Source: Pseudidiomarina atlantica
GTDB lineage: Bacteria; Pseudomonadota; Gammaproteobacteria; Enterobacterales; Alteromonadaceae
DNA: 64,000 nucleotides
Direction: 5' to 3'
NCBI RefSeq assembly: GCF_000753735.1
Contig: NZ_JPIN01000009.1
Location: forward strand, 1 to 64,000
The notes beneath the pieces were generated by a model. That model searched no databases. It worked only from the letters and a program-made list of their open reading frames with translations, and was not told the DNA's origin. Below, piece after piece: positions 10,123 to 19,411 of the stretch; position 1 is the stretch's first letter; each line of letters begins with the position of its first letter. The translations under genes and the position numbers were made by a program.

Positions 10123-10626
10123 ATGCAAGTAACGTTGCACACCAACCATGGCAAGATTCGCCTTGAACTTTTTCCAGAACAAGCGCCGAAAACCGTCGAA
10201 AACTTTTTGAACTATGTGCGCGAAGGTTTTTACGATGAAACGTTATTTCATCGCGTCATCAAAGGATTCATGATTCAAGGTGGTGGTTTTAATAGTGAAA
10301 TGGTACAAAAAACACCTACCCACGACGCCATCGAAAACGAAGCAGATAACGGCCTGAAGAATCTTAAAGGCACAGTGGCGATGGCGCGCACGCAAGATCC
10401 ACACTCAGCGACCTGCCAGTTCTTCATTAACGTTGCGGATAACGAGTTTTTGAACTTCAAAAACGAAAGTGTCGGTGGCTGGGGCTACTGTGTGTTCGGT
10501 AAAGTGATTGAAGGTATGGATGTGGTCAGCGACATCGAGCAAGTCTACACCACACACGCTGGCTTCCATCAAGACGTGCCAAAAGACGATGTGGTGATCG
10601 AAAGCGCCACTATCGACAGCGAGTAA
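10123..10626 (+). CDS. ppiB: Peptidyl-prolyl cis-trans isomerase B (cyclophilin)
   Basis: The product has 167 aa with no signal peptide, so it is the cytoplasmic cyclophilin PpiB rather than the periplasmic PpiA. The cyclophilin core is complete: [15 protein letters not shown] with the catalytic Arg, [18 protein letters not shown], and the closing [11 protein letters not shown]. It speeds proline isomerisation during folding. lpxH starts 9 bp downstream, so the pair is an operon. The ppiB-lpxH pair, facing cysS, is a common arrangement in gammaproteobacteria. Confidence 0.96.
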   Translation: MQVTLHTNHGKIRLELFPEQAPKTVENFLNYVREGFYDETLFHRVIKGFMIQGGGFNSEMVQKTPTHDAIENEADNGLKNLKGTVAMARTQDPHSATCQFFINVADNEFLNFKNESVGGWGYCVFGKVIEGMDVVSDIEQVYTTHAGFHQDVPKDDVVIESATIDSE

Positions 10627-10635
10627 TTAAACGTT

Positions 10636-11391
10636 ATGGCGACATGGTTTATCGCAGATTTACATCTGTCGCCAGCGCGGCCCGACATCGTGCAGTTATT
10701 TTGCGATTTTTTGCGCGATGAGGCTCGGGCCGCCGACCAACTCTTTATTCTCGGCGATTTGTTTGACGCTTGGATTGGCGACGACGACAACAGTAGTTTT
10801 GCCCAACAAATTCAAGCCGAGCTAAAGCGTTACACCGAGCATGGTATTCCGACGTACTTTATTGCGGGTAATCGCGATTTTGCCATTGGCGAGCGCTTTG
10901 CTAAGCAAACCGGTATTGAAATCCTACCAGACCCTGCAGTGATAGAGCTCTACGGTACACCGACACTGATTCTGCATGGTGATTTGCTCTGCACTGACGA
11001 CCACAGCTATCAGCGTTTGCGGCGCTGGATCCGCAAGCCCTGGTTGCTGCGCGGCTTGCTGGCCTTACCGCTCAGTTGGCGTATGCGGATTGCCAAAAAG
11101 TTACGGCAATCGAGCAAAACCCAAAAACCGTTAAGCGAACAAGAGCTGCGCATCATGGATGCCAATCCGCAAACGGTGCAGGATTATTTCGCGCAATATG
11201 GCGTGCAACGCATGATTCACGGACATACCCATCGCCCTGCAGTGCATCAATTAAGTGACCAAAGTGGTCAGTCCCTCACGCGCATCGTGCTCGGTGACTG
11301 GTACACGCAAGGCAGTATGCTCAAGGTTACCCATGAACAGCAGCAGCTAATGCAACGTCCGTTGCCAGCGGCCGTCCCGAGTGAAATTTAA
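10636..11391 (+). CDS. lpxH: UDP-2,3-diacylglucosamine diphosphatase
   Basis: The product has 251 aa. All calcineurin-like metal motifs of LpxH are present: ADLHLS at the N-terminus, GDLFDAWIGDD (about residues 40-50), GNRDF (about 78), HGDLLCTDD (about 115) and HGHTHRP (about 195). The enzyme makes lipid X from UDP-2,3-diacylglucosamine in lipid A synthesis, at the inner face of the inner membrane. It is cotranscribed with ppiB. Its 3' end overlaps the convergent miaE by 65 bp. The overlap covers the poorly conserved C-terminus of both proteins. Confidence 0.96.
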   Translation: MATWFIADLHLSPARPDIVQLFCDFLRDEARAADQLFILGDLFDAWIGDDDNSSFAQQIQAELKRYTEHGIPTYFIAGNRDFAIGERFAKQTGIEILPDPAVIELYGTPTLILHGDLLCTDDHSYQRLRRWIRKPWLLRGLLALPLSWRMRIAKKLRQSSKTQKPLSEQELRIMDANPQTVQDYFAQYGVQRMIHGHTHRPAVHQLSDQSGQSLTRIVLGDWYTQGSMLKVTHEQQQLMQRPLPAAVPSEI

Positions 11392-12130
11392 AGTCGCTGT
11401 CAGGAGCTAAAATCAACGCTGCTTCAAGCTCCGCAAATTGCGCCACTCGCGCACTGATGTCCTGCCCTGCAATAGCTTCAGCCAAACTCAGATAATCTTG
11501 ATAATGGCGTGCTTCTGAGCGCAACAAAGAGACATAGAACTGACTTAAACGCGCAGGCAAGTGTGGGGCCAACTTGGCAAAACGCTCACACGAGCGCGCT
11601 TCAATAAAAGCACCACAAATTAATTTGTCGACCAAAGTCGCCGGCTCATGGGTACGCACCTCGCGCAGCAGCTCACGCGCATAACGACTCGAAGTGATCT
11701 TGTCGTACGCAATGCCAAATTCATCAGCAACCTCTAAGACCTGATAGAAGTGATGCAGCTCTTCTTTAATCAGCATCACCATTTTGTCGATCAAATCCTG
11801 ACTGTAAGGCTTATCGGCACGCCCCATCATGGTTTTGCGCAAACTCGTGGGTTGCGCCAGCGCGCGCCAATCCCCTTGCAAGCGATAGGTGTAGTCTTCA
11901 TAAGGCGCCAACCATTGCAACAATGCTTCACCACTGGCGGTATCCACTGCATAACGACGTAACAGCAACATTGCGCTCTGTGCGGCTTTCAGCTCGCAGA
12001 CCATGTGGTCGCGCAACAACACCGGCAACTGCTCCGGTTGGCACGCCATAGCGACCCATTCGGCAGGCGTTTCGCACAGTAAGAAGTTGCGGATGGGAGT
12101 AAGTAATCGATCGATTTCAGCAGACTGCAT
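11327..12130 (-). CDS. miaE: tRNA-(ms2io6A) hydroxylase
   Basis: The product has 267 aa. It is a ferritin-like four-helix protein with diiron ligands visible as EELHHFYQV (about residues 115-123), CGAFIEARSCERF (about 168-180) and SEARHYQDYL (about 204-213). MiaE is an O2-dependent non-haem diiron enzyme that hydroxylates the isopentenyl group of ms2i6A37 in tRNAs. The last 21 codons are antisense to the end of lpxH. The start ATG has only a weak ribosome binding site, but the alignment of MiaE N-termini supports it. Confidence 0.93.
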   Translation of the reverse strand: MQSAEIDRLLTPIRNFLLCETPAEWVAMACQPEQLPVLLRDHMVCELKAAQSAMLLLRRYAVDTASGEALLQWLAPYEDYTYRLQGDWRALAQPTSLRKTMMGRADKPYSQDLIDKMVMLIKEELHHFYQVLEVADEFGIAYDKITSSRYARELLREVRTHEPATLVDKLICGAFIEARSCERFAKLAPHLPARLSQFYVSLLRSEARHYQDYLSLAEAIAGQDISARVAQFAELEAALILAPDSDFKFHSGRPLATDVALAAAVHG

Positions 12131-12334
12131 AGGAAATTTTGCGTGGCTTGTAAAAAGCCTATTTTACGCATCCCTTTAACTTAGAACAAGGTTGGAAGAA
12201 AAACCTCAGTTGTCACCGAAAAAGCCTTGACTATGGCGAAAATCCGACCATTATTGAATGTAAGTCGAATAAAAAATCGACGTAGCAAAAACAATAATAA
12301 TATTTTACAAAACAACGAGAAGTAGAGGTTCATT

Positions 12335-12931
12335 ATGATCTTGAATCATATTTGGGGACTGTACGCACACCCGCGGGAAGAATGGAAAACCATCGACGAG
12401 CGTCACGAGAGCATGACCTTTGCCTTAAGTCATATTCTTATTGTCGCTTTGATCCCCTGTGCGGCAGCATATTACGCATCAGCTCATTTAGGTTGGAGCA
12501 TCGGCGCGCGTGAAGAAACCTTTTTAACGCAATCAAGCGCAACGATTTTGGCGGTGGCAATGTACATCGGTATTCTCGGCGCCGCATTTGCCTTGGGTTA
12601 CCTCATTCATTGGATGGCGAAAACCTTTGGCGCACAACCCACATTTACGCAATCAATGGAGCTTGCCGCTTACACTGCGACGCCGGTGATCATGTCGGGT
12701 GTCAGTGCACTCTATCCGGAACTCTGGTTTGTCACCTGCGTGTTCCTAGCTGGTGTTGCCTACTCGGTCTATTTGCTTTATTCCGGGGTACCGATTCTGA
12801 TGCATATTCCGGAAGAGCGCGGTTTTATTTACGCTAGTTCGGTGGTAACCGCAGGACTCATTATGATGGTCGTATTGATGGTAACCTGTGCGATTCTCTG
12901 GACCAACGGATTTGGCCCGCAGTACATGTAA
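12335..12931 (+). CDS. Yip1-family inner-membrane protein
   Basis: The product has 198 aa. After a short amphipathic start (IWGLYAHPREEW, the usual opening of this bacterial Yip1 group) there are five hydrophobic segments, at about residues 30-50, 72-95, 108-125, 130-150 and 165-190. The molecular role of bacterial Yip1 proteins is not established. GTAGAGG precedes the ATG and a strong terminator follows, so the gene is a single unit. The 204-bp upstream gap holds the inverted repeat GTCGA/TCGAC (12264-12281) and AT-rich promoter-like sequence, but no gene. Confidence 0.8.
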   Translation: MILNHIWGLYAHPREEWKTIDERHESMTFALSHILIVALIPCAAAYYASAHLGWSIGAREETFLTQSSATILAVAMYIGILGAAFALGYLIHWMAKTFGAQPTFTQSMELAAYTATPVIMSGVSALYPELWFVTCVFLAGVAYSVYLLYSGVPILMHIPEERGFIYASSVVTAGLIMMVVLMVTCAILWTNGFGPQYM

Positions 12932-12950
12932 CGAAAGTAACCGCTCACCG

Positions 12951-12978
12951 AAAACGCCGACCCTGTCGGCGTTTTTTT
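12951..12978 (+). terminator. Rho-independent terminator after the Yip1 gene
   Basis: AAAACGCCGAC, CCT and GTCGGCGTTTTTTT form a GC-rich stem followed by seven T. It lies 19 bp after the stop of the Yip1 gene and directly upstream of the symporter gene. Confidence 0.92.
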
Positions 12979-13033
12979 ATGGTAGTCTTTGCGGGTTCAT
13001 TCTCATTCTTGTTTCATAACTTCAGGAAAACGT

Positions 13034-14362
13034 ATGCGTGACAACAACAAAAAGCTCAGCTTAACAACGCGTATTGTGATTGGCATGTTCGCCGGGATCA
13101 TCGTTGGCTTTCTACTAAAACTTTTATTCCCTGAAAGTGTTTTGGTCGAAGGCTACCTTACCAAAGGCTTGTTCCATGTCGTGGGTCAGATCTTTATCAG
13201 CTCGCTGCAAATGCTGGTTGTGCCCTTGGTTTTCGTTTCACTGGTGGTCGGCACGTGTTCGATTAGCGATCCGAGTAAGTTAGGCCGTCTGGGTGGCAAA
13301 GCGGTCAGTCTGTATATGGTCACGACTGCCATCGCCATTACCTTTGCGATTTTTGCGGCGGTTGTCATTCAACCGGGTGCCGGCGTCGCCATGCAATCGG
13401 ATGCCACATTTGAACCGTCACAAGCACCATCGCTAGCTCAAGTCATTATCGACCTGTTCCCGAAAAATCCATTCTCAGCAATGGCGGATGGCAACATGCT
13501 GCAAATCATCGTGTTTGCCCTGTTGTTTGGTATTTCGATGGCCTTGATCGGCAAATCGGGCGACCGTTTGAAGGGGTTCTTTGATGACTTCAACGAAGTC
13601 ATCATGAAGTTAGTCGTGATTTTGATGAACCTTGCTCCTTACGGCGTATTTGCGCTCATGGCAAAGCTGTTCAGCGAAACCGAATTCGAGACCATTTTCA
13701 GCCTTGGTAAATACTTCCTGCTGGTATTTGTCGTATTGATTTTGCATGGTGTGGTTACCTACTCACTCATCCTCAAAGGCATGACGGGTTTGAGCCCGTG
13801 GATGTTCTTGAAGAAAATGCGTGAAGTACAAATTTTTGGCTTTACCATTTCTAGCAGTAACGCCACCATCCCGGTGACCCTTGAAACCGTCACCAAACGC
13901 TTAGGTGTAAGCAACAAAATCGGCTCATTCACCGTACCTCTTGGCGCCACCATTAACATGGACGGCACCGCCATCATGCAAGGTGTCGCGACGGTGTTTA
14001 TCGCCCAGGTGTACTTGGTCGATTTATCCATTGCTGATTACGCTATGGTAGTGCTCACCGCCACGCTCGCCAGTATAGGTACCGCAGGTGTGCCAGGCGT
14101 TGGCTTGATCATGCTTGCTATGGTGCTCGGCCAAGTCGGGCTGCCCGTTGAAGGTATTGGTTTGATTATCGGTGTTGACCGCTTATTGGATATGACGCGT
14201 ACGGCGGTGAATGTCACCGGTGACGCAATGGTCAGTCTCATCGTCGCGAAAAGCGAGGGTGAACTTGATTACGCGATCTATAACGATGAAAACGCTGATA
14301 TCGAAGAACGTGATGTCGGCGAACAGATCGATGAGAAAATGCACAAAAAAGAAAGTCAGTAA
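13034..14362 (+). CDS. Dicarboxylate/amino acid:cation symporter (DAACS family)
   Basis: The product has 442 aa from the ATG at 13034, which has CAGGA 7 nt upstream. An in-frame TTG at 12989 would add 15 codons, but it sits right behind the terminator and has no ribosome binding site. The family hallmarks are present: the serine-rich re-entrant loop (SSSNATIPVTLE, about residue 275) and the Na+/substrate motif NMDGTAIMQG (about 310). It also has about eight membrane helices. These carriers import glutamate, aspartate or C4-dicarboxylates with Na+ or H+. The substrate cannot be decided here. Na+ coupling would fit the NQR-driven sodium gradient. Confidence 0.9.
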   Translation: MRDNNKKLSLTTRIVIGMFAGIIVGFLLKLLFPESVLVEGYLTKGLFHVVGQIFISSLQMLVVPLVFVSLVVGTCSISDPSKLGRLGGKAVSLYMVTTAIAITFAIFAAVVIQPGAGVAMQSDATFEPSQAPSLAQVIIDLFPKNPFSAMADGNMLQIIVFALLFGISMALIGKSGDRLKGFFDDFNEVIMKLVVILMNLAPYGVFALMAKLFSETEFETIFSLGKYFLLVFVVLILHGVVTYSLILKGMTGLSPWMFLKKMREVQIFGFTISSSNATIPVTLETVTKRLGVSNKIGSFTVPLGATINMDGTAIMQGVATVFIAQVYLVDLSIADYAMVVLTATLASIGTAGVPGVGLIMLAMVLGQVGLPVEGIGLIIGVDRLLDMTRTAVNVTGDAMVSLIVAKSEGELDYAIYNDENADIEERDVGEQIDEKMHKKESQ

Positions 14363-14371
14363 TAAACAGTT

Positions 14372-14391
14372 GGGGGCGTTAGAACGCCCCC
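14372..14391. terminator. GC-rich hairpin between convergent genes, possible terminator
   Basis: GGGGGCGTT and AACGCCCCC (14372-14380, 14383-14391) form a 9-bp stem with a 2-nt loop. The T-run is poor on both strands (ATTT on plus). It includes the last codons of the minus-strand lipoprotein gene. It probably works as a weak, shared transcription stop for the convergent symporter and lipoprotein genes. Confidence 0.55.
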
Positions 14392-15080
14392 ATTTCCCGC
14401 CACACAAATTGCGTCAAACCCTGCATATCGACCGTAACGGCATCCGTGTTGCCACGCATCGTCTGTTGAATAAGCTCGTTGAGTAACGGTCCCAACACAC
14501 TGGTAACCCATTCGTCTGCAGTCTGCCCAGCTTTGATCTGCGGCAATTCTAATCGTGCTAAACGCACACTTAACAACGGCCGCCCGCGGTCAAACAAGTT
14601 CACCACTACATCTTCAAGCAGCACCTCATCGACTTGCCACAAAATATTTTGCTTGGCGCGTTGTACTGGCAAACGCGACTGCACACGCTCAATCACAGTA
14701 TGCAAGTTCGATTGACCGGTACCATAGTAGGCAATGGTCAGCTGCGCATTCCGAATTGCAGCGCTGGCGAGCTGTAAGTTATCTTGCTGCTGCGATAACC
14801 AGTCTCCTTCTAAGCGCACTTGTTCAGCCCAGAGTAATTGGTTCAAGCCGGCATCGAGTTGCTCGACTTGGGTCGCTACCCCTAGTGCACTAGCGTTCAG
14901 TTCGGCGGTTAAGGTATTCAGCTCGAAACTGTCGTAACTAACAGTGACGCCCAACTGCTTATCGGCTCGTGCGACCAAGTCGCTGGCGACACGTTCCGAT
15001 AGGGTTTGCTCTGGAACGGCTTCAGCGCAGCCAGACAGCAAAAGTGCAGTCAATGCCGTGGCGAGAATAGATTGCTTCAT
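14379..15080 (-). CDS. Hypothetical lipoprotein, AsmA/DUF748-like in style
   Basis: The product has 233 aa. The N-terminus is a lipoprotein signal with lipobox LSGC. I do not recognise a named family. The body (about residues 30-185) is a run of beta-strands with alternating hydrophobics (FELNTLTAELNAS, VRLEGDWL, QVDEVLLEDVVVNLFD). That resembles AsmA-like or DUF748 repeat proteins of the envelope. It is last in the sohB-smrA-lipoprotein cluster (22 bp after smrA) and ends in the hairpin at 14372-14391. A structural or lipid-related envelope role is only a guess. Confidence 0.7.
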   Translation of the reverse strand: MKQSILATALTALLLSGCAEAVPEQTLSERVASDLVARADKQLGVTVSYDSFELNTLTAELNASALGVATQVEQLDAGLNQLLWAEQVRLEGDWLSQQQDNLQLASAAIRNAQLTIAYYGTGQSNLHTVIERVQSRLPVQRAKQNILWQVDEVLLEDVVVNLFDRGRPLLSVRLARLELPQIKAGQTADEWVTSVLGPLLNELIQQTMRGNTDAVTVDMQGLTQFVWREMGAF

Positions 15081-15101
15081 AATAACTCCTTGCGCAGGCT
15101 C

Positions 15102-15674
15102 TCAGCGCTTTTGGTGACGTTCGCGATTTTCCAACTTTTGCTCAGCGTTCTTGCGCAACATCACATACACCGAACCAGCCCCGCCATGCTGACGTTGTGC
15201 ACTGTGAAATGCCATCACTGGCTCCAATTGCTTCAGCCACTTCACCACATAACTCTTTAACAGCGCTGGGTGCGGTTTTGAGTGGCGCCCCATGCCATGC
15301 ACCACAATCGCACTGCGCACGCCGCGACGATGGCATAGCTGAATAAAATCAAATAATGCCTGCCGCGCTTGGCGCAGGGTGTGATGGTGTAAATCAAGAC
15401 TCGCCTCGATACCGTAATGGCCCTGCTTCAAGCGCTTGTACACGCCGTGCTGCACACCATCACGACGGTACTCGACACTCTCCTCGGGTTCCACCAAGTC
15501 GACAAATTCCATCGACAAATAATTGATGTCATCTTCAAGCGCTTTTTCAGCAGCGGCGCGGCGCGCCTCAACATTGCCAATATGGGTCTTCTTTGGCAAA
15601 ACTACTGTATCGTCTGGTGCTAACGGTTTGACATCCGCCATTTGTTGGCGAAACTCGTTCACATCATCGCTCAT
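15102..15674 (-). CDS. smrA: Smr-domain protein, SmrA (YdaL) type
   Basis: The product has 190 aa. The N-terminal linker has the DVKPL pattern seen in SmrA. The C-terminal Smr domain (about residues 88-175) carries LDLHHHT, the HGMGRHS loop and the HGGAGSVYVMLRK end. This matches E. coli SmrA/YdaL more closely than SmrB/YfcN. Smr domains bind or cut nucleic acids; SmrA's physiological role is poorly defined. Its neighbours are sohB upstream (37 bp) and a lipoprotein downstream (21 bp), so it probably belongs to a three-gene transcript. Confidence 0.85.
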   Translation of the reverse strand: MSDDVNEFRQQMADVKPLAPDDTVVLPKKTHIGNVEARRAAAEKALEDDINYLSMEFVDLVEPEESVEYRRDGVQHGVYKRLKQGHYGIEASLDLHHHTLRQARQALFDFIQLCHRRGVRSAIVVHGMGRHSKPHPALLKSYVVKWLKQLEPVMAFHSAQRQHGGAGSVYVMLRKNAEQKLENRERHQKR

Positions 15675-15711
15675 GCTGACTCCGCTATTGCTTCACTTAG
15701 GCTCTAATCGT

Positions 15712-16701
15712 TTAGGCTTTGCTCAAGAACGTCTTAATACTCTCTAATACGGCCGTAACGTTCTTTCCGATCCGTTCGCCGAGTGGACGTTTCTCACTGT
15801 AGTGTACCCGCAACAACGTATGGTCCTCAGCGCGTTGCTGCAACCACGCATCTCCGGTCGTGATTTCATCGACGAGTTGCAGATCGAGCGCTTGTTGCGC
15901 GGTCCAATATTCGCCGGTAGCTACTTTTTCGAGTACCAATTGCGGTCGATAGTTCGCTACGTGTTGTTTAAATTGCTGATGGATCTGCTCTAAGTCTTCT
16001 TTAAATTTATGCCGTCCTTCATCGGTATTCTCACCAAATACACTCAACGTACGCTTATATTCACCAGCGGTGATTTGTTCAAAATCTATGTCATGCTTTT
16101 GCAGAAAACGGTAGAAGTTGGGGAGCTGAGCCACTACACCAATCGAACCAATAATTGCGTAGGGTGCCGCAATAATATGTTCCGCCACGGCTGCCATCAT
16201 GTAGCCACCACTCGCGGCCACTTTATCAACGCTGACAATGAGCTTTAACTGTGCGTCGCGTAAGCGTTGCAACTGGGCCGCACCGAGACCATAACCATGC
16301 ACAACCCCACCCGGACTCTCCAAACGCACCAGCACCGTATCTCCGGCTTCGGCCGCACCGATAATGGCATTGACTTCACGAGTTAAATGGTCGACCTCGT
16401 GGGCGTCGACACTGCCTTTAAAGTCGATGACAAAGATCCGCTTATCACTCGGCTCAGCCTTTTTAGCTGCTTGCTTTTCTTGTTTCTGGGCTTGTTTGCG
16501 CTGCTTTTTCGTCAGCAATTCTGCACGTACCGCGCGCCCTGCGTTGCGAAAAACTTTGCTGAGGTTGGTAACCTGCAACTCTCCCTGCTGTTTACGCTGG
16601 CGTTGCGCCGCGTTAGCAAGTAGCGCGACCATCAAACCGAACGCCATAACAATAATGGCCGCTTTGATTAAAAAGTCGGCGATATCAAGTAAAAACGTCA
16701 T
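15712..16701 (-). CDS. sohB: SohB-type inner-membrane S49 serine protease
   Basis: The product has 329 aa. There is an N-terminal membrane anchor (about residues 6-28) and a basic linker rich in K and Q (about 55-85). The S49 domain follows, with the nucleophile in KVAASGGYMMA (about residue 170) and the general-base Lys in the GEYKRTL stretch. SohB resembles SppA in miniature and acts as a periplasm-facing peptidase in E. coli. The E. coli protein is 349 aa, so the length is normal. It starts the minus-strand cluster with smrA. Confidence 0.92.
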   Translation of the reverse strand: MTFLLDIADFLIKAAIIVMAFGLMVALLANAAQRQRKQQGELQVTNLSKVFRNAGRAVRAELLTKKQRKQAQKQEKQAAKKAEPSDKRIFVIDFKGSVDAHEVDHLTREVNAIIGAAEAGDTVLVRLESPGGVVHGYGLGAAQLQRLRDAQLKLIVSVDKVAASGGYMMAAVAEHIIAAPYAIIGSIGVVAQLPNFYRFLQKHDIDFEQITAGEYKRTLSVFGENTDEGRHKFKEDLEQIHQQFKQHVANYRPQLVLEKVATGEYWTAQQALDLQLVDEITTGDAWLQQRAEDHTLLRVHYSEKRPLGERIGKNVTAVLESIKTFLSKA

Positions 16702-16727
16702 CGTTTCCTCACTTTTGCTGTAGGCAT

Positions 16728-16755
16728 AAAAAAGGGCCGACGAGCGGCCCTTTTT
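16728..16755 (-). terminator. Rho-independent terminator after the lipase gene
   Basis: AAAAAGGGCCG-ACGAG-CGGCCCTTTTT is symmetrical, with a T-run on either strand. It sits between the lipase stop (16782) and the sohB start (16701), so the minus-strand lipase transcript should end here. Confidence 0.9.
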
Positions 16756-16781
16756 AGACTCATCTGAGTACAGTATACAGA

Positions 16782-19172
16782 TTATTGCTGAATCACTGCA
16801 GGGTTGCTAATTGGAATTGCGGTCGCATCGGTGGTAAACCAACCTGCTGCTTGTAATTGCATTTCCATAGTTGCTGCAGCTGAGGCCGATGGGTCAACAA
16901 TTGAACCATGGTCGCCCGCTATAAAGCGCACCGCACCTGAAATCGGCGTGCCATCAGTGCTCGCAGTCGTCTGCGTAATCGCAGGTAATTGCAAAGCGCT
17001 GATCAAGGCTTCGGTGCCGGCAAGAGGTTTGCCTTGTACAGTGTTTGGAATCACTTGGTCAGGCAAAACGTCAGCACCATTACCTACCACTTCGATAAGG
17101 TGAATTGGGCTTTCGTTGTTCACTGCTTGTGCCGCGAAGTTAATCGGGTCAGCTGAATCAACCACTGACTGTGCAGCAAATGCGAACTGTTCGAACACGC
17201 CGTTAATTTGCGCTTGCTCAGCCGCACTTAGGCTCGCCCAGAACTGGGTGTACACTTGCACCAATAAACCTTGGAACTGCGGCGATGTCGGTGACACACC
17301 AGCGTTCTGTGCAGCAGCATTGACTGCAGCTGCGAAGTCAGCATTTGCGGCATAAAGCAACTGACCTTTGATAACCGGACCAAATGCATTCGATGCCAAC
17401 AAGAAGTTCGCAACACTTGCGCCTGGTGCCATCAAGGTACTTGCGTTAACGCTGAACAATGCTGATGCCGGAGCTAATGGGCCGCTCATCGGTTCGTTTG
17501 CTAGCGCGGTAAAACCAGTACCGGCAATCGCACCTAATGAGTGTCCAACGAAGAACACGTCTTGACCGTTCAAGTTAGCACCCTGTGCCGCGTTGAGGCT
17601 CAAGCGTAAACCTAGCAAGTCAGAAATCGACTGACGTAGGTTATCACGTGCTGTCAGTAAGCTGCCGAGGTTCATGTAGGCCGTCGCGCTACCGGTAGTT
17701 GCATTGATTGCACCAAAGCCACGGTCACCGTGCAACGGGTGGTCAATAGCTACGGTGGCAAAACCAGCCACTGCTAACGACCCAGCAATACCGAAGGCAT
17801 TGGTTTTGTCACCGGTAATGCCGTGCTGGAAAATCACTACTGGCCAACCGTTTGCAGGCTCTTCAAGTGGTGCTAAGCCTTGCGCAGCACGCACCATATT
17901 CGCCATTTGTACGTTTGGCACCGTCACCACTGCAGGAATCGTTGCTTGCTGAGCAACCGCAGGAATTGGGTTGTACTTGGTGACATGGCGTTCTTCGTCA
18001 ACACCAGGGAAGTCATAGCAATTATACGGCGGCAACAAGCGTGAAGGGTCTTCGAGTCCCAATGGATCGATTGCTGCAACTGGAATTAAACCCGCTTGCA
18101 CGCCACCCAAAATTGATGCCGGGCTGTCGCACTGTGCGCGCCAGCGACCGCTCAATGGTGCCGTTGGATTCTCTGCGGTCGGTACTGGTGAGAAGTAAGG
18201 TAACGTCACCTGACCTTGATACAGCGACGCCGATGCGGCGGCTAAATACGCAGTGTTTTGTGGGTCAGCTTGTAACCGACCTGCCGCGACTAAAGCATCA
18301 CCAACCGTCATGCCAGTTGCTTGTGCCATTAATGCCGGACCACCGCCTTGCGAGAACTGCTGTGCCATCAAGGCTTTGATCGCATTAAAGGCGTCGTTCA
18401 CTGATTGTGTCGTAAAGCTTGAAGTGTAAATGATGTCTTCGCGATCAAGACCATAAGCCACTAACGCGTCTTCATGGCTGTTGATCAAACGTTGCAAGCC
18501 AACACCTGAAGCATCGCCTGATACCGGATCAGTGTCAGCGTCACGCTTCATCAAACCATAAGTTTGCGAAGGCAATACATCACGACCCATCTCGTCCTGA
18601 ATGTTGCTGGTCAACACCGCAACGTAACCCGTTTTCGCTTTAAGCGGTCGTAATGGAATCACAGCAACACCATTTGGACCAGTGGCACGGACGATAAAAT
18701 CAACGCCATGGGTGAGTTCACCGACAACTGCACAGGTCGCTGCAGGGCTTGCTGCCGCACAGTCAGGGCTGACCGCAGTACCACCCATAATAGTTTCGAA
18801 GACGCGCACACTGCCGGCAGCTTCAAGTGAAGCGGCAGTCACGCCAATCTGGTTGCCATTCTCATCGACAGGCAACGAGAAGCTGAAAGTTAAAGTTGAG
18901 TGTGTACCCCAGCCATCAAGACCGTTTAATGCAACCTGCGGGTCAGCATTATCTGTTGGATCGGCTACCGGAATATTTAAGGTACCGTCGACACTACCAC
19001 TTAACAGAATATTTGAAGGCACAGGCACTGCGCCGCCACTTGGATCAAATACGACCCGTGTCGCATTCACTTGATAATCTTGCGTTGCTGTTGGTGGCGC
19101 TTCGTCACCGCTGCCACAGCCGACGAGGGTAAGAGCGCTACTAATCGCCGTTACGAGCAAAAGTTTTTTCAT
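16782..19172 (-). CDS. Large lipase lipoprotein, VolA/Pla-1 type
   Basis: The product has 796 aa. A lipoprotein signal (lipobox LVGC) is followed by the N-terminal domain found in bacterial virulence-factor lipases (about residues 40-330). The alpha/beta hydrolase domain carries the nucleophile elbow FVGHSLGAIAGTG (about residue 545). An oxyanion strand (VVIFQHGITGDK) lies about 100 residues before it. A catalytic His is probably the one in AGDHGSIVDPS near the C-terminus. Vibrio VolA, a member of this family, is a surface lysophospholipase that releases fatty acids from host or environmental lipids. Surface exposure here is inferred. A single-gene unit with a 239-bp upstream gap shared with yciK. 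Confidence 0.88.
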   Translation of the reverse strand: MKKLLLVTAISSALTLVGCGSGDEAPPTATQDYQVNATRVVFDPSGGAVPVPSNILLSGSVDGTLNIPVADPTDNADPQVALNGLDGWGTHSTLTFSFSLPVDENGNQIGVTAASLEAAGSVRVFETIMGGTAVSPDCAAASPAATCAVVGELTHGVDFIVRATGPNGVAVIPLRPLKAKTGYVAVLTSNIQDEMGRDVLPSQTYGLMKRDADTDPVSGDASGVGLQRLINSHEDALVAYGLDREDIIYTSSFTTQSVNDAFNAIKALMAQQFSQGGGPALMAQATGMTVGDALVAAGRLQADPQNTAYLAAASASLYQGQVTLPYFSPVPTAENPTAPLSGRWRAQCDSPASILGGVQAGLIPVAAIDPLGLEDPSRLLPPYNCYDFPGVDEERHVTKYNPIPAVAQQATIPAVVTVPNVQMANMVRAAQGLAPLEEPANGWPVVIFQHGITGDKTNAFGIAGSLAVAGFATVAIDHPLHGDRGFGAINATTGSATAYMNLGSLLTARDNLRQSISDLLGLRLSLNAAQGANLNGQDVFFVGHSLGAIAGTGFTALANEPMSGPLAPASALFSVNASTLMAPGASVANFLLASNAFGPVIKGQLLYAANADFAAAVNAAAQNAGVSPTSPQFQGLLVQVYTQFWASLSAAEQAQINGVFEQFAFAAQSVVDSADPINFAAQAVNNESPIHLIEVVGNGADVLPDQVIPNTVQGKPLAGTEALISALQLPAITQTTASTDGTPISGAVRFIAGDHGSIVDPSASAAATMEMQLQAAGWFTTDATAIPISNPAVIQQ

Positions 19173-19411
19173 GAGGCTTCCCCAATCCTTGTTCGTGTTG
19201 TTATGTTTGGCGCACCTTTCTGATGCTTATATTGTTCTTGCCTATCATCGCCTTTTCTAACTGGTAGGACAAGACACGCACTTAACAAAATTTTATACAC
19301 CGCTGCGGCTCGGTTTGAAAGTACTTTTCAAGAAATTCTCGTCACAAGCTGAGAATCTGAGCAAAAACCAGTAAACTAGCGGCATTATTAACTAGCTAGT
19401 GTAAGCCGAAA

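Noticed and set aside
12989..13033. TTG start of the DAACS symporter
   Set aside because: It begins 11 bp after a terminator with no ribosome binding site; the ATG at 13034 is preceded by AGGA.
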